From assembly GCA_964058805.1 (NCBI GenBank), contig CAXKVV010000351.1:1-35197 (forward strand): a stretch of 35,197 nucleotides of DNA. Direction: 5' to 3'. The position numbers and the translations under genes were made by a program. Below the pieces are notes generated by a model. It ran no database searches. It had not been told where the DNA came from and saw only the letters and a list, made by a program, of their open reading frames with translations. This stretch comes from Schoenoplectus triqueter. Taxonomy: Eukaryota; Streptophyta; Magnoliopsida; Poales; Cyperaceae. This document shows positions 1-10,798 of the stretch, in pieces (position 1 is the stretch's first letter; each line of letters opens with the position of its first letter).

Positions 1-1
1 A

Positions 2-1659
2 CCTAAAATGAACTCAAGTAGGGGTTATGATCAAATGATAAAAATGATCATAGCTTAGGAGTTACCTTTTGCATTCATTGAATATACCTGGTTTAACATC
101 TTGATGAAGTACAATTATTCTTTTTATCAAAGAGTGAGTAGAACAACCATTAGAAATGACTACATAAAAGTATTTAAAATAGAAAAAGATAAGATAAAAA
201 TTTAAAAGTGTTGATAGGATCTCACTCACAAGTGATTGTTGGACTTCAAACCAAATCATAGGGTATATGTGCTTGATGACACACTACATTGATTCTGATT
301 GGAAATTATAAAAGCGGATTATTGATTTCAATGAGCTTTCACCACCTCATAGTGGTGAGGGAATAGCAGATGGTATCTTACAGATTCTTGTAAATTGGGG
401 TATACAAGATAAAATTGGGGCAATTACTCTAGACAATGCATCCAATAATGATAGGGCAATATTAGTTTTGAAGACTAATTTTCGACAAAGGGGCAATTTG
501 CATTTTCATGGGTTATTTTTTCACGTTAGGTGTAGTGCTCATATTTTGAATTTAGTAGTGCAAGATGATTTGGGTAAGATTGAGTATTATATTTGAAAGA
601 TTAGGGAAGTTGTCAAGTATCTTAGAAAGTCCCCGGGTCATCTTTTAAAATTTGGTGAAATAACAATGAATTTAGATGTCCAAACTAGTAGGTCTTTATG
701 TACTGATGTAAAAATTAGGTGGAACTCGACTCACCGCATGCTCGAATCGGCTCTTCATTATAGATTTGTCTTTCTTAGATATTCAATTAGGGACCCTAAC
801 TTTGAATGGGTGCCAACAGAGGAGGAGTGGGTAAGAGCCGAAAAGGTGTGTAAGTTGCTTGAGGTCTTTGTGGATGCCACCAATATTTTCTCAAGGAATT
901 TATACCCAACAACAAATCTATTTTTGGTGGAAGTTTTTAAAGTAAAAAAGGTGATAAGTGAGGCTTATACATCTGATGATATTTTCTTAACTAACATGAG
1001 TTTACCCATGTTTGAAAAAGTTTGAGAAATATTGAGGAGAAATTAGGGTTTTTATGTTGATTGCATTGGTTTTAGATCCTCAATTTAAAATGTTGTCGGT
1101 GGACTTCACTTTTAAAAGGTTATACCCTACTGAAGAAGTAGGTACTCGGATTGAAAAAGTGATCCAAATTTTAAAATCTCTCTATGATAAGTATTTAAAA
1201 GAACGCATGACTAGTAAGGTTATCGCTAATACCTCAAACCCTGCTGTTAGTAATCTAAACCCTATTGTTAGGAAGATGGCAAAAAAAGATTATGATTTCT
1301 ATGCTTATCTTAAATCTATGGAGGTTGAGAATCCACCTAAATCTGATCTTGAAGTATATTTGGGAGAACCGATATATGTGGTAGAAGATGAGAATTCTTT
1401 CGATGTTTTGAAATGGTGGAGTCAGAATTGTAGTAAGTATCATGTTTTAAGTAAGTTGGCACGTGACGTGCTTTGCATCCCAATAACCACCGTGACTTCT
1501 GAATCTGCCTTTAGTGCTGGAGGTCGAGTATTAGACGATTATCGTAGCTCACTTAAGCAGGATATGGTGGAGATTCTCGTTTGCGGAGGTAATTGGTTAA
1601 AGTCTATTTTAAAAACAACAATACAAACATTAAAGAAGAATTTTTCATTTGTAAGATAG
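2..1659 (+). pseudogene. hAT transposase pseudogene (RICESLEEPER/DAYSLEEPER-like), 5' truncated by window edge
   Basis: Degraded hAT-superfamily transposase, which in intact form cuts and pastes DNA in the nucleus. The reading is continuous only across three frame segments. From base 2 the frame gives MIIA-stop-ELPFAFIEY and SRTTIRND, the usual block before the catalytic core. From about 200 it gives ISLTSDCWTSNQIIGYMCL, the core DxWTS motif. From 666 it gives RWNSTHRMLESAL, and from 1054 it gives ALVLDPQFKML, then SESAFSAGGRVLDDYRSSL near 1500, the C-terminal hATC dimerisation motif. Breaks: TAG at 56-58, frameshift in the A-run near 197, TAA at 309-311, TGA at 594-596, frameshift at about 1020, TGA at 1033-1035. 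Several stops fit C-to-T decay of CAA, CGA and TGG codons. The BED zinc finger and 5' terminal repeat would lie left of the window. The last 201 codons are open, but the protein cannot be made as it stands. A possible extra exon follows an AG at about 1716. Confidence 0.93.
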
Positions 1660-2614
1660 CTGTTTTTATTTTTATACAAATAATATAATAATTTGTGTGC
1701 ATTTTTATTTTTCTAGAAATCTGCAAAAGAGGAAGAGGACTGGGAGATTCAAGTTCCATTGAATAATCTAGCTATTTCTTATCTGGAGGTAAATTATCTT
1801 CATTTTATTTTAGTGTTGTTTCTTAAATTCAGTTATTGCTACTGTTACTGTTGTTAATTAGTGCTGCAAGATGTGTTAATTAGTGCTACTATTACTGTTG
1901 TTAATTTACTTGACAAAAGTGTTAATTTATAATGCAGCAGTCTCAACTAAACTTGTATCCATTAATTGGTACAAATTAACTTGGTTGTGACTTAATTGTT
2001 ATTTTTGGTAAATTCGATAAATGGTCAGATACCAGTATGTCAAGTACAAGCTTGTTGGCATGACAAAATGAATCTTCTTGTTATTTCTACTTAATTACTA
2101 TTTGAGTTTGACATTGGAATTTAAATTATATTATTTTAGCTACTATCAGTAGAGATTGAATTGAAAACTGATCGCATGATAAGTTTTCACTTAAGACTGC
2201 TTTCACTTAGATTGTTGTTATATGTGACTTAAACTAATGTTGTATATATTATTGATCTGAACTATTGTTATTATGTTATATTTGTGATCTGAACTGTTGT
2301 ATTTGTAGATGTAGAATTATTGTATTTGTTGGTATTTTAGTATTTTGAGATATATTTTTAGTTGATATGTAATATTTTAGTTTGTGATCTGAACTACTAT
2401 TTGTATTTGTTAGTAATTAGTAGAACTGTTGGTAATTTTGATATTTCAGTTTGACTTATGTTTTGTATGTTATACATCAGTTTGGTATTTTAGTTTGTGA
2501 TCTAAAGTTTATTGTTGTATTTGTTGATGTCAGGGAGTTGGCCATTTATTCAAATTTATTATCGTCAGTACTTGAGTTGGATACAGGAATTATAATTCTG
2601 TTGAAGTGGGTAAT
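1660..2614. other. T-rich spacer downstream of the hAT pseudogene
   Basis: No gene is seen. The stretch is T-rich and contains several degenerate copies of a phrase like TTTGTGATCTGAACT followed by TGTATTTGTT (about 2247, 2283, 2383, 2491), probably the 3' non-coding part of the hAT element. A 3' terminal inverted repeat cannot be identified because the 5' end is outside the window. Confidence 0.5.
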
Positions 2615-2880
2615 TGATAAGCCTCAATTATATATTATATTCAATTAGGGTTTTATCTCAAGAACTATGCATTTTATGTTAATTGTTAAGAATTTATTTA
2701 GTTTTTATGTTGAGTTTGAGATACTGCTATATTTTTTATTGTTCTGCAGGTTATGGAATGTAAACAAGGATGTCAACATGAGAAATGAGGCTTGAAACGA
2801 GATGGATCGAACCTAAACGAAGAAATCAAGTGAAAAACATTTTTAGACAAAAATTACATACCACAATTATCAGTAATGCA
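2615..2880 (+). mobile_element. Truncated LTR fragment, same family as the insertion at 3688-5044
   Basis: This stretch aligns almost throughout with 3688-3955, about 1.07 kb downstream in the same orientation. Both begin TGATAAGCCTCA, share TCAATTAGGGTTTTATCTCA, and continue through ACGAAGAAATCAAGT. Similarity fades after about 2880, where the downstream copy continues for a further kilobase. The fragment therefore keeps the left end of the element only. No target duplication is visible. Confidence 0.75.
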
Positions 2881-2975
2881 CCCACTTTGGATTAAGGCTA
2901 AAACTAGGAAATGAGCTAATAATCATGAGTCATGAGCTGAGTCGAGCTGGCTCGAGCCAGATTGAGTTGAGTTTG
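2881..2975. other. Short GAGCTGAG/CTCGAG-rich spacer
   Basis: Contains clustered GAGCTGAG and GGCTCGAGCC words. A phrase CATGAGCTGAGT here recurs at about 7278 next to another CTCGGCTCG-rich stretch. No gene is seen. Confidence 0.4.
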
Positions 2976-3682
2976 TGTCACAACCCAAAATAATTAAATC
3001 GGATTAGGGTTGATTAATCCCGCCACGTATGCATGACGAGATATGCGTATGGAAAGCTAAAAGAATAAAATAAACTAAATACTGAATAAACAAAATAATA
3101 TACAGTTTAGAGTAATAAAATAGAATACAACGCCTGCATCGGCGGTGCTAGCTCCGTCGAAATGGACAGCAAAATCTCACAAACAAAACCCAAAAAAAAG
3201 AAATAAAACTCAAAACCCGATAGATCCTAATCAAACACCCTGCTCACATGCGGATGCGGCGAAACATCTCTATCACCACGCGGGACTGCACCTAGCACTA
3301 TCTCATCAAGATAAATTTTGCACCTGTGTACCTGGATCCCACAATCACCGTGGAAATGTGAGTAATTTTAAAAATTACTCAGTACGGATTTAGATCCAGC
3401 CTTAAGATTTGATCTTTTTTCCTAGACTGGACCCAAATATCAGTAATTATTTATTTGTAATTAAATTAATAAAATAATGCATCTCTTTAAAAATTCGCTA
3501 TTATGCGATGACATGCGATGACAAAGAAACCCGAAAAAAAATAAAATCTGAGGATAGTAATATAATATATATATATATAAAGTATGAGATTAAAGCACCC
3601 GTATATATATAACCCAGTGGCAGATCATCAGTTCATCCACAAGCGGGCACGTGATCGGGCCCTGGACTTATGACTTACTTAA

Positions 3683-3687
3683 GCAGG
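3683..3687. repeat. Target-site duplication GCAGG, left copy
   Basis: Directly abuts the TG start of the nested element. The matching copy is at 5045-5049. Confidence 0.65.
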
Positions 3688-5044
3688 TGATAAGCCTCAT
3701 TTATATATTATATTCAATTAGGGTTTTATCTCAAAAACTATGCATTTTATGTTAATTGTTAAGAATTTATTTTATTTTTATATCGAGTTCGAGATACTGC
3801 TGCATTTCTTATTATTTTGCATGTCATTGAGTATAAACAAAGATGTTAACATGAGAAATAATGCTTGGAACGAGATGGGTCAGATTTATACGAAGAAATC
3901 AAGTTAAAAGCATTCCCATACAAAAATTGCGGGCTGTAATTATCAATTGCAGACCGCAAATGCTCTCTGGTTCGTTCTGGAAAAAAATACAAAAATTGTG
4001 GACCGCAATTTTTGGGCCGGCAGCGCGAATTGGCAGTTTTAAAGTGGTTTTCTCATTGGAATTAATAGATTTTGACACCCCTTCGTCCCAGACATCTCTC
4101 AACCGACTGGAGAAGAGTTCTAGAGCAGAAAAGAAGAGGAAGAACACCATTAGAAGGAGAATCTGAAGAAAAATTTAAGAACTGGAAGAGAAATCATAGA
4201 TCTTCTTGGTTTATTCTTTTCTTTACTCTTTTCTCATATTATACTGCTGTTTAAACATGAATCTTGATATAATTTTTGACATGATTTATGGTTAGACACC
4301 CTTCCAGGGGTCTAGGTGTAAACTCGATAACTCGAATGGTTTAATTTACTCATTTGTTGATCTTTTAGTTCTTGTTGTTTGTGATTGCTATTTTGTCTGA
4401 ATTGAATGCTTAGTTTTAATCAACTGCATGTTATCGTAGAAATGAAAGCGGAAACCGAAAGGTGAAACTGAATCTTCTAACCCAAAACAGTGATTTAGGT
4501 CGTAGGCCAAGTACTTAATCGTGAAACTTATTACCTAAGGGAAAATCGAGGAAACTCTAGAAATTGTGTGAAGTACCGAAAGGAGAAGTACAAAATCTAG
4601 GTTATGCCAAAGTGATTCACCGATTTTAATGGGCTTAGACTTATAAGGTGAAGTACTTAATCGTGAAACCCGAATTATTTAGGTACGATATCAAGCCACG
4701 AAAGTATAAATTTGATACTAAATCTGAGATTGAATTCCCGACAAACACAAGAACAAATTAAAAGATCAAATAGAGTGAATTGACTAAACGAGTGAGAGTG
4801 AAGCCGAAAACCCCTATGATCCTCAATTTGATAAACTTTTCAGTCATTGTTGTTAGATTAATGCACTTTTATTTTGAAATAAAAACTCTCGATCGATTAT
4901 CTAGATTAGTAAAACTTGTTAGAAACGGTAATTCATCCTTGTCCTTGTGGTTCGACACCCCAATTACTACTTGACTAGGTCGTGCGCTTGCGGCTGAAAT
5001 TGAGTAAAATTAGGGTATTCATTAGCTTAGCAAAATACACATTA
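3688..5044 (+). mobile_element. Nested solo-LTR-like insertion with 5-bp target duplication
   Basis: The element runs from TGATAAGCC to ACACATTA and is flanked by GCAGG on both sides (3683-3687 and 5045-5049; the match can be read as AGCAGG if the last A is counted as flank). It starts TG as an LTR should, but ends TA rather than CA, perhaps by one substitution. It carries phrases such as CGAAAGGTGAAA and GTACCGAAAGGAGAAGTAC and, near its end, CTTGTGGTTCGACACCCC, which I associate with the LTR/leader region of plant Ty3/gypsy (Athila/Tat-like) elements. No coding capacity is visible; the short open frames here are chance frames. A 266-bp relative lies at 2615. Confidence 0.6.
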
Positions 5045-5049
5045 GCAGG
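5045..5049. repeat. Target-site duplication GCAGG, right copy
   Basis: Directly follows the nested element. Excising the element plus one GCAGG restores an internal repeat of the host LTR. Confidence 0.65.
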
Positions 5050-5302
5050 CACGTATTCGGACCCAACTTATAAACATAGGATTTTCGAGTAAGCGGGCGC
5101 CAATGCCCTGAATATCCTGAGAAAATTCGGCCTCCCGGGGCGATAACACCCTAGGAGAGTGACAGCTAAAAATACGTACTCGATATTCTGAATTTGATGA
5201 TGCACCTCACAGAATAATAATAATATAATAAGACAAAAGAGATTAAGAAGTTATATTTTTAGTTTCCATATAGCTAAAAGGAGATAACTACACGTGAATT
5301 GA

Positions 5303-5444
5303 CAAAATAGAATACAAATGAGAGTCTATATTGTATCAACTAAGGGCTAGAGGACCGCGACCCGTAAACTATCAAAATAAATATAACAAATATGAGCCTA
5401 CATTGTACCCACTAGGGCCAGAGGACCGCATCCCGACTTTCTCT
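5303..5444. repeat. Two-copy 71-bp tandem repeat within the LTR
   Basis: GGGCTAGAGGACCGC at 5344 recurs as GGGCCAGAGGACCGC at 5415, with flanking sequence (TATTGTA.C.ACTA upstream, ACCCG/TCCCG downstream) also shared. The spacing is 71 bp. The copies have diverged substantially. A shorter related phrase, AGGGGCTAAAAGAGAG, follows at about 5454. Confidence 0.6.
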
Positions 5445-6195
5445 ATACCAATCAGGGGCTAAAAGAGAGTCTTTCGGACATACCAGGAACACTTATCAGC
5501 AACAAGAAAAGGGGCAATAAGGTCAAGATGGTGTAGTATCAGTTCATTTACCAGCACAGACTAGCACACAGTTCCAGACAACAAGGGGGGCATATACCAG
5601 TACAAGAGAAACCAGCCAGAAAACCACTTACAAGGCAGCAGACCATATCCATAACAAAAGGACTAGGACCAATGGCATAACCCTAATAAATAACACATCA
5701 CAGCACCAGCAGGCGAAAACCCAAACAAGATAACATACCAGAACTGAGCAATAACAAACAACACAACCCGAAATAGTGAGGGGCAGCCCTCACCTCACTG
5801 GTACTAACTGGTACCAATGTACCAAGGGCCCCGTGCCAGTAAGCTACCCTACAGGGAATTAGGGTTTACTAGAAAATAAAAAAACCAGAAACCCAACAAG
5901 CAGTACCACAATAAAGACACAATGGCCAGAAATCAAGCAACCAAGTAGCCAAACATCTAAACCAGCAAGGGAAAAATCAAGGCTAGGGTTCATTTACCAG
6001 CAAGTGAGACAGAAAAGGGCAGCGAGCAACAAAACAACGGAGCAACAGAGGCAGAGCTAGGGTTCTCGACCACCACCTCCTCCCTTCCCTTTGAATCCTC
6101 TTTCACTTAGCTTAAATTTGTTCTTATCAGTTAAGTTTTCTGGAAATTCTCAATACATGAGATCGACAAACGGGGAGAGAGGGGCGCACACATGG

Positions 6196-6204
6196 TATTT
6201 ATAG
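6196..6204 (-). promoter_or_regulatory. Candidate LTR TATA box (minus strand)
   Basis: Minus-strand CTATAAATA follows a CT-rich minus-strand tract and precedes the CT-rich leader by about 30 bases. It fits the core promoter of the minus-oriented LTR. Transcription is inferred, not shown. Confidence 0.5.
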
Positions 6205-6678
6205 AGAGGCACAGAGCGTGTTGCGGTCAGTAGGATTGACAGGTAGCGACGAAAAAAAGAACTAGGTGACAAGATGGCTAGGGTAGACGAGATGGGAGCA
6301 GTTGGTGCAAGAGGGGAAAAGAAGCAAAGGGGCGTACACTCTCGTCGGAGGGAGAGAGTCGGAGAGTGTTCGGTGAAGAGGGCAAAAATGGGCGACAGGA
6401 AAAGACAGAAAAGGGTGAGTCGTCGACATTTATGAGGGATAGAGAGGAAATGACAGCGAAGGCAAGGATAGAGAGAGAGAGGATGAGAGTACTGGAGAGA
6501 GATGGATAAGAGGGAGAAAGCGAGAAATTTTGGGGCGAGAGACAAAATCGGCATTAAATGTCCGACGGGATAAGTGAGGGGGAGAGGACTAGGAGAGAGA
6601 TAGTGGGTTTTAATGAGAGAGAGAAAGAAAGGAAGTCGGGATTCTTTGTGGCCAAGGTTTACGATAAATTGTGTGGCA

Positions 6679-8910
6679 ACTCTAAATTTTGATTATTATA
6701 CGTTTTATTTCATTATTATTATTCCTAACGATCAATGGTTGGTTTTAAACTAACCTTAAATTAATATTAGTTTTTATCTGATCAATCTATTTATCAATTT
6801 AAGTCTTTTATATTTTGAGAATTTTATTTATCTATCTAGTTATGTTATAGTAGTTCTGAATCAATTCACGTATAACTATTTCATTTACTTATAATTTCAG
6901 TTATTTGATTTTATTGTTCAAATTGATACATTTAGAATTTTGTTTACCGATCTACTTCTGTTATAAGTTAATGGTGGATTTTTTTATTGTATATTATTGC
7001 CATTAATAATTCAAGTATATATATATAGAGTGATGCTATGGTGCTTCGTGAAGTATAATTTTTTTTTGTGTTTCGCGTCCTTATCTCGAATTTAAAAGTT
7101 TAAACGGCCGATCCAAACCATTGAACATCATCTTCATATTAAAATATCCTTGGAGATCAAATTTTATATTTTTTTGAATTTTTTTTGTCTTTAATTGTAT
7201 TGCTTGGTGTTATTCGTTAAATATATTAATTTTCTCAGAAGCGACGTGTATAACTCGCTCTACTCGACTTCTAAGGTCATGAGCTGAGTTCAAGTTGATC
7301 TTGACTCGTTTGAACTCGGCTCGCCCTACAACTAGTGTAGTAATTGAATATTTCAAAGACTAAAATTATTTATAATGACATTTTCATGGTTTCTGAATTA
7401 GACCTCAAATAGTAGCAGCCTTTTTCAAGCTCATATTTCTAGGTTAAGAAAACGAAACCTAGAGGCTATGGTTTATGCGTAGCTAGCTAGGTCTGGGACC
7501 AATGTGAGTGCATACTCTTTTTAAGGCATCTAATCTAGTCTAGACATGTTTGGACCACACCACATACAGACTTGCTAAACCAATCTAACCATTGTATATT
7601 TAGTTTCACAGTTAATTAAAAGGGGGGGGGGGGGATTAATTGCAGAGAATTCACGGTCAGAAAATGCATGCATACTTTTCCAAACTTTGGACTTTGGGAC
7701 TTTTCTTGGTTTTAAGATGCTGAAATTATAAACATCTTGTTCACGTAGAAGTTTTAGTGTGTGTATACATAAAGAATAATCTGCTATGGGTGATGGTATG
7801 TCCAAATGGCATGCAACTTAGTGTGTATATATATATATATAGAGAGAGTTTGGTTATGATACTATACGTAGCACGGATGATCCATATATTACTGATTAAT
7901 TCTTCATCTTTAAGGTTTAAGTGGTCGATCCGATTTGTCAAAATAATTTTTATATAAAAATTTTAGTAACAAATTAAATTTTATATTTTTAGAATATTTT
8001 TACTATTTTTTAAAATAGTTAGAAGATCATTTAATTTAATTATTATCAGTCATTTTGATTTTGATTTTGAATGGTTGCAAGAAACCATCCAAATTTACTT
8101 ACAACCATACAACTTTCCAAAAAGCTACTAAGCTATCTGTTGCCTGAGGTGTGGTCATTATATTGAATTATTGATTTCATTTTTCAAGATATATATACCG
8201 TTTCCAGGTTCCCTCTATGTTTTACAACTATAGGATTATAACGTAGTTTACACTACAAGTAATCATGAAGGCGGCTTTGTCGTGACATTTTACCTTTGTC
8301 ATGTAGGTAACCAAGAATATATATATATATATATAGAGAACTAGATCGTATAGTTTGCTTAATTAGTACCTATCAACTAGTTAGGTGAATCATCTAAATA
8401 AGTAGATTAGATATATAGTGGAGAGTAATATGTATATTTAGATATATTTAACACCTCTCCTAGCTGAGCAATGTATTCAAAAACAAAGCACATTGTTAAG
8501 CCTAGTGATCAAACACATGAGTTATTTTCGAAAGAGCTTGTTTTTTTTGGGGGTAAAGATGAATAGAGTCTAAACAATCAAACTTTTTAAATGTCCATAA
8601 AATAATTTTTATCTGAATTTGGAATATGTTATCCCTCACATGAAGAACATTGTCTTTGTCATCACACCAAAGATTAGTTTTTTAACATTCTAAAGAGTGG
8701 TAGGTGTTTTATTTGTTTCAAAAATATTAAACTGGGCACTTGCCTGCTTGCTAAAACAAAAAAAATAAGAAATATAGTTTAATTACATATTTAAACTTAT
8801 GATTGGTTGTATTTCAAAAGTTATGAAAGTTGAGTGTATTTGATATTTCATCAAAAGCAATCAAAATTGCATAAAATTTCCAACAATCTTAATAAATTGT
8901 GATGAAATAT
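6679..8910. other. AT-rich spacer with MITE-like debris and simple repeats
   Basis: No gene is seen. Two stretches, about 7020-7235 and 7815-8050, both begin at a (TA)n-GAG run and share a phrase of the form TTTAA.Y GGYCGATCC, suggesting two diverged copies of one short non-autonomous element. A run of 13 G lies at 7622-7634. (TA)n runs lie at about 7018, 7827 and 8317. Several short open frames in 7575-7957 overlap on both strands and show no domain. Confidence 0.45.
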
Positions 8911-8935
8911 CACTATCACAAAAAAAAACTACACT

Positions 8936-9200
8936 AACGGTTTTTTAATTAGTTTACTAACGATCATGCAACGGTGAGGAATGGGGAGGGTTTGGAAAAG
9001 GTTAAGCGACCGTTAGTGAAGGACAATGAAAAAAAAAGATATTTCTTAATAGTTTTTCATAAAAAACCGTTAGGAAAACAATCACCTTTCCTAACGATTT
9101 CTTATGAAAAATTATAGAAAAATATCTTTCCTAACAGTTTCTTATAAGAAATCATTAGGAAAGCTATTTTTCCTAACGGTTTTTCATAAGAAACCGTTAA
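8936..9200. repeat. CACTA subterminal palindromic repeat cluster, left
   Basis: About four consecutive imperfect palindromes of roughly 40 bp: each has a form of TTTCCTAACGGTTTCTTAT followed by its complement (centres near 9055, 9103, 9146 and 9184). Such arrays are the usual binding sites for CACTA tnpA-type proteins in the family. Confidence 0.75.
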
Positions 9201-9935
9201 CAATTGTGTTTTTTTTGTAGCTTTTGTTTCTAATATATTGGCTAGATAATTTTTACTGCTAGCCGTATATAACCACATTACACACATGCACACATATTAC
9301 ACACATGCACACACATTATATAATTAAAACTACTTAATTAACACAAAGTTATTTGAAACATAAATTAGAAATCACATATAAAACATGTCTCACCAATTTC
9401 AATTTACAAATACAAACATACATTTTTTATAATGAATTGAACAACCATTTGCTTTATCTCTTCGATTAAATTTTGCGTGTATGGCGCTGGACCCGGCTCG
9501 ATGCACTATTCAAAGAAATAATTAGTAATTTTGAATTATAAATTTCACATCAATTTGATTAAAGAAATATGAGTTATTTCTTTGAAATATTTAGAAAGAA
9601 CTCTATTAAGATTAAATGACAAACGGTTATACATTTCGATCTCAATATATTCATTAAATTTAGTTATCTCATTTGATATTGAGATAAAAAAAATTATTGA
9701 TGAGTATATTTAATTAATTTTTTTAGTTATCTCGGTATATTAGTTGAAGAAATATGTCATTAAAGAATATATTCATTAAATTCATTAAATTTAGTTATGT
9801 CAGTATATTAATTTTTTTGAGAAATTTTTTATTTGATATTGAGACTAATTCTTATTTCTTCTGCCGATAAGGGTGATACCGAGTAAGGAATCTGCGGTGT
9901 CTGAATTGAGTACATCCCTACTCGTTCCGACATTC
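9201..9935. other. AT-rich interior of the CACTA remnant
   Basis: Contains a doubled ACACATGCACACA phrase at 9280-9315 and repeated TTCATTAAATTTAGTTATSTC phrases at 9650-9800. No gene is seen except at the far end, where the transposase-associated fragment begins on the minus strand. Confidence 0.45.
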
Positions 9936-10192
9936 ATATATATTCTTCAGAATTATCTCCATGCCATATCCATTTGGTGTACCGCTCCTTAAATCCACAT
10001 CTAATCAAATGAACTCTTACTTCTTCAATATTTCTAAATCTTCACAAGTTCTGACAATCCCGACAAGGACAGAATTGTCTGATCACCTTTTTGACTCATA
10101 TCTTCAATGGCATAATCCATAAATTCTTCAACACCCCTCAAATATTCAATAGTATCCCGCCTAATTCCATACATTCATCGACTACGATCCAT
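9936..10192 (-). pseudogene. Transposase-associated domain fragment (Pfam Transpos_assoc, CACTA)
   Basis: Read on the minus strand from ATG at 10192, the frame begins MDRSR-stop-MYG and continues EYLRGVEEFMDYAIEDMSQ, the typical start of CACTA transposase-associated proteins (MDRSWMY...EFLDFA). After a frameshift near 10071 it resumes CPCRDCQNL, then VRVHLIRCGFKERYTKW and WHGD. This gives the family's CPC..C cysteine pattern and the final WxxHG. Breaks seen: TGA at 10177-10175 where tryptophan is usual, the frameshift, and another TGA after CQNL. A minus-strand TTCTTTAG precedes the ATG, suggesting a 5' UTR intron. The downstream transposase is missing. Confidence 0.85.
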
Positions 10193-10654
10193 CTAAAGAA
10201 CAACAATATAAGGTTTAGAATTTTTTGGGTTTAGTTAGGGTTTAAGGAGTAAAATTTAGGGTTACAGTTCTTTCAACAATTCGACAAGAAAAACATACAA
10301 AATATCAACAAAAAACTTAATTACATTTAAGTTATAACATAGTCTCACAAATAGTAACACAAATAAATCTCACAAATAATAACATGGAGATTTAATAAAA
10401 CATAAAAATAATAATTACATTTAAGTTATAACATAGTCTCACAAATAGTAACATAAATAAATTTCACAAACAATATAGTCTCACAAATAATACAAGTATA
10501 ATAAATTAGAAACAAATAGAAGATTTAATAAAATACCCTTAATCTTCATCATCAGATGCTCACGGGCGACAGTTGTCGAACCTAAAACATAAACAAATTA
10601 AATTAAGGTATTCTACATGTTTTTACTGTCGGATTGCTCAAAAAAATTCGCTTA

Positions 10655-10775
10655 ATTTAGGATTTGAGATTTAGGGTTTAGGGTTTGGGATTTGGGATTT
10701 GGGGTTTAGGGTTTGTAGCTTTAGTGTCTGGGATTTTACAGTTTAGGGTTTTGGATTTATGGTTTAGGTTTTGGG
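10655..10775. repeat. Degenerate telomere-like TTTAGGG repeats
   Basis: Several consecutive heptamers related to the plant telomere unit TTTAGGG occur, including TTTAGGGTTTAGGGTTTGGG, interspersed with TTTGGGA and TTTTGGA variants. It lies inside the CACTA remnant, so it may be element sequence rather than a former chromosome end. Confidence 0.7.
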
Positions 10776-10798
10776 TTGGCCAACCATCATAACCCATA

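Larger units (their letters stand above)
3640..5105 (+). repeat. Three AAGCRGGC repeats in the host LTR, the middle one split by the nested insertion
   Basis: AAGCGGGCACGT occurs at about 3641. AAGCAGG at 3681-3687 is separated from CACGT at 5050 by the insertion, and AAGCGGGCGC follows at about 5092. Rejoining the two halves of the middle copy restores AAGCAGGCACGT, matching the first copy. This shows the pre-insertion sequence and defines the insertion ends. Confidence 0.7.
2976..6678 (-). mobile_element. Probable solo LTR of a retrotransposon (Ty3/gypsy-like), minus orientation, interrupted by a nested insertion
   Basis: The block starts TGTCACAACCC and ends GTGTGGCA, giving a short imperfect inverted terminus (TGTCACA against TGCCACA) of the TG...CA type. 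Removing the nested element at 3688-5044 and its duplicated GCAGG leaves about 2.3 kb, a plausible length for a long plant LTR. Read on the minus strand it has a GA/CT-rich upstream part (6210-6650), a good TATA box near 6200 and a long pyrimidine-rich leader, as expected of U3-R-U5. No primer-binding site follows the minus-strand end, so it looks like a solo LTR. I did not find a matching target duplication at the two ends (GTTTG against ACTCT), so the right boundary is uncertain. The superfamily is inferred from size and style, not from any coding sequence. Confidence 0.5.

Noticed and set aside
62..259. 65-codon minus-strand open frame at the left edge
   Set aside because: It lies antisense to the hAT transposase pseudogene, whose motifs are clear on the plus strand.
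3145..3393. 82-codon plus-strand open frame in the solo LTR
   Set aside because: No recognisable domain. It sits in the U5-side non-coding part of the LTR and composition is low-complexity (K, H, N rich).
6150..6554. 134-codon minus-strand open frame
   Set aside because: It is a serine/leucine/proline-rich translation of the CT-rich U3-like part of an LTR, with no domain, and it lies across the TATA box of that LTR.
7622..7634. G13 run (and C12 at 24240-24251)
   Set aside because: Isolated homopolymers; possibly variable in length or sequencing-sensitive, with no wider structure around them.
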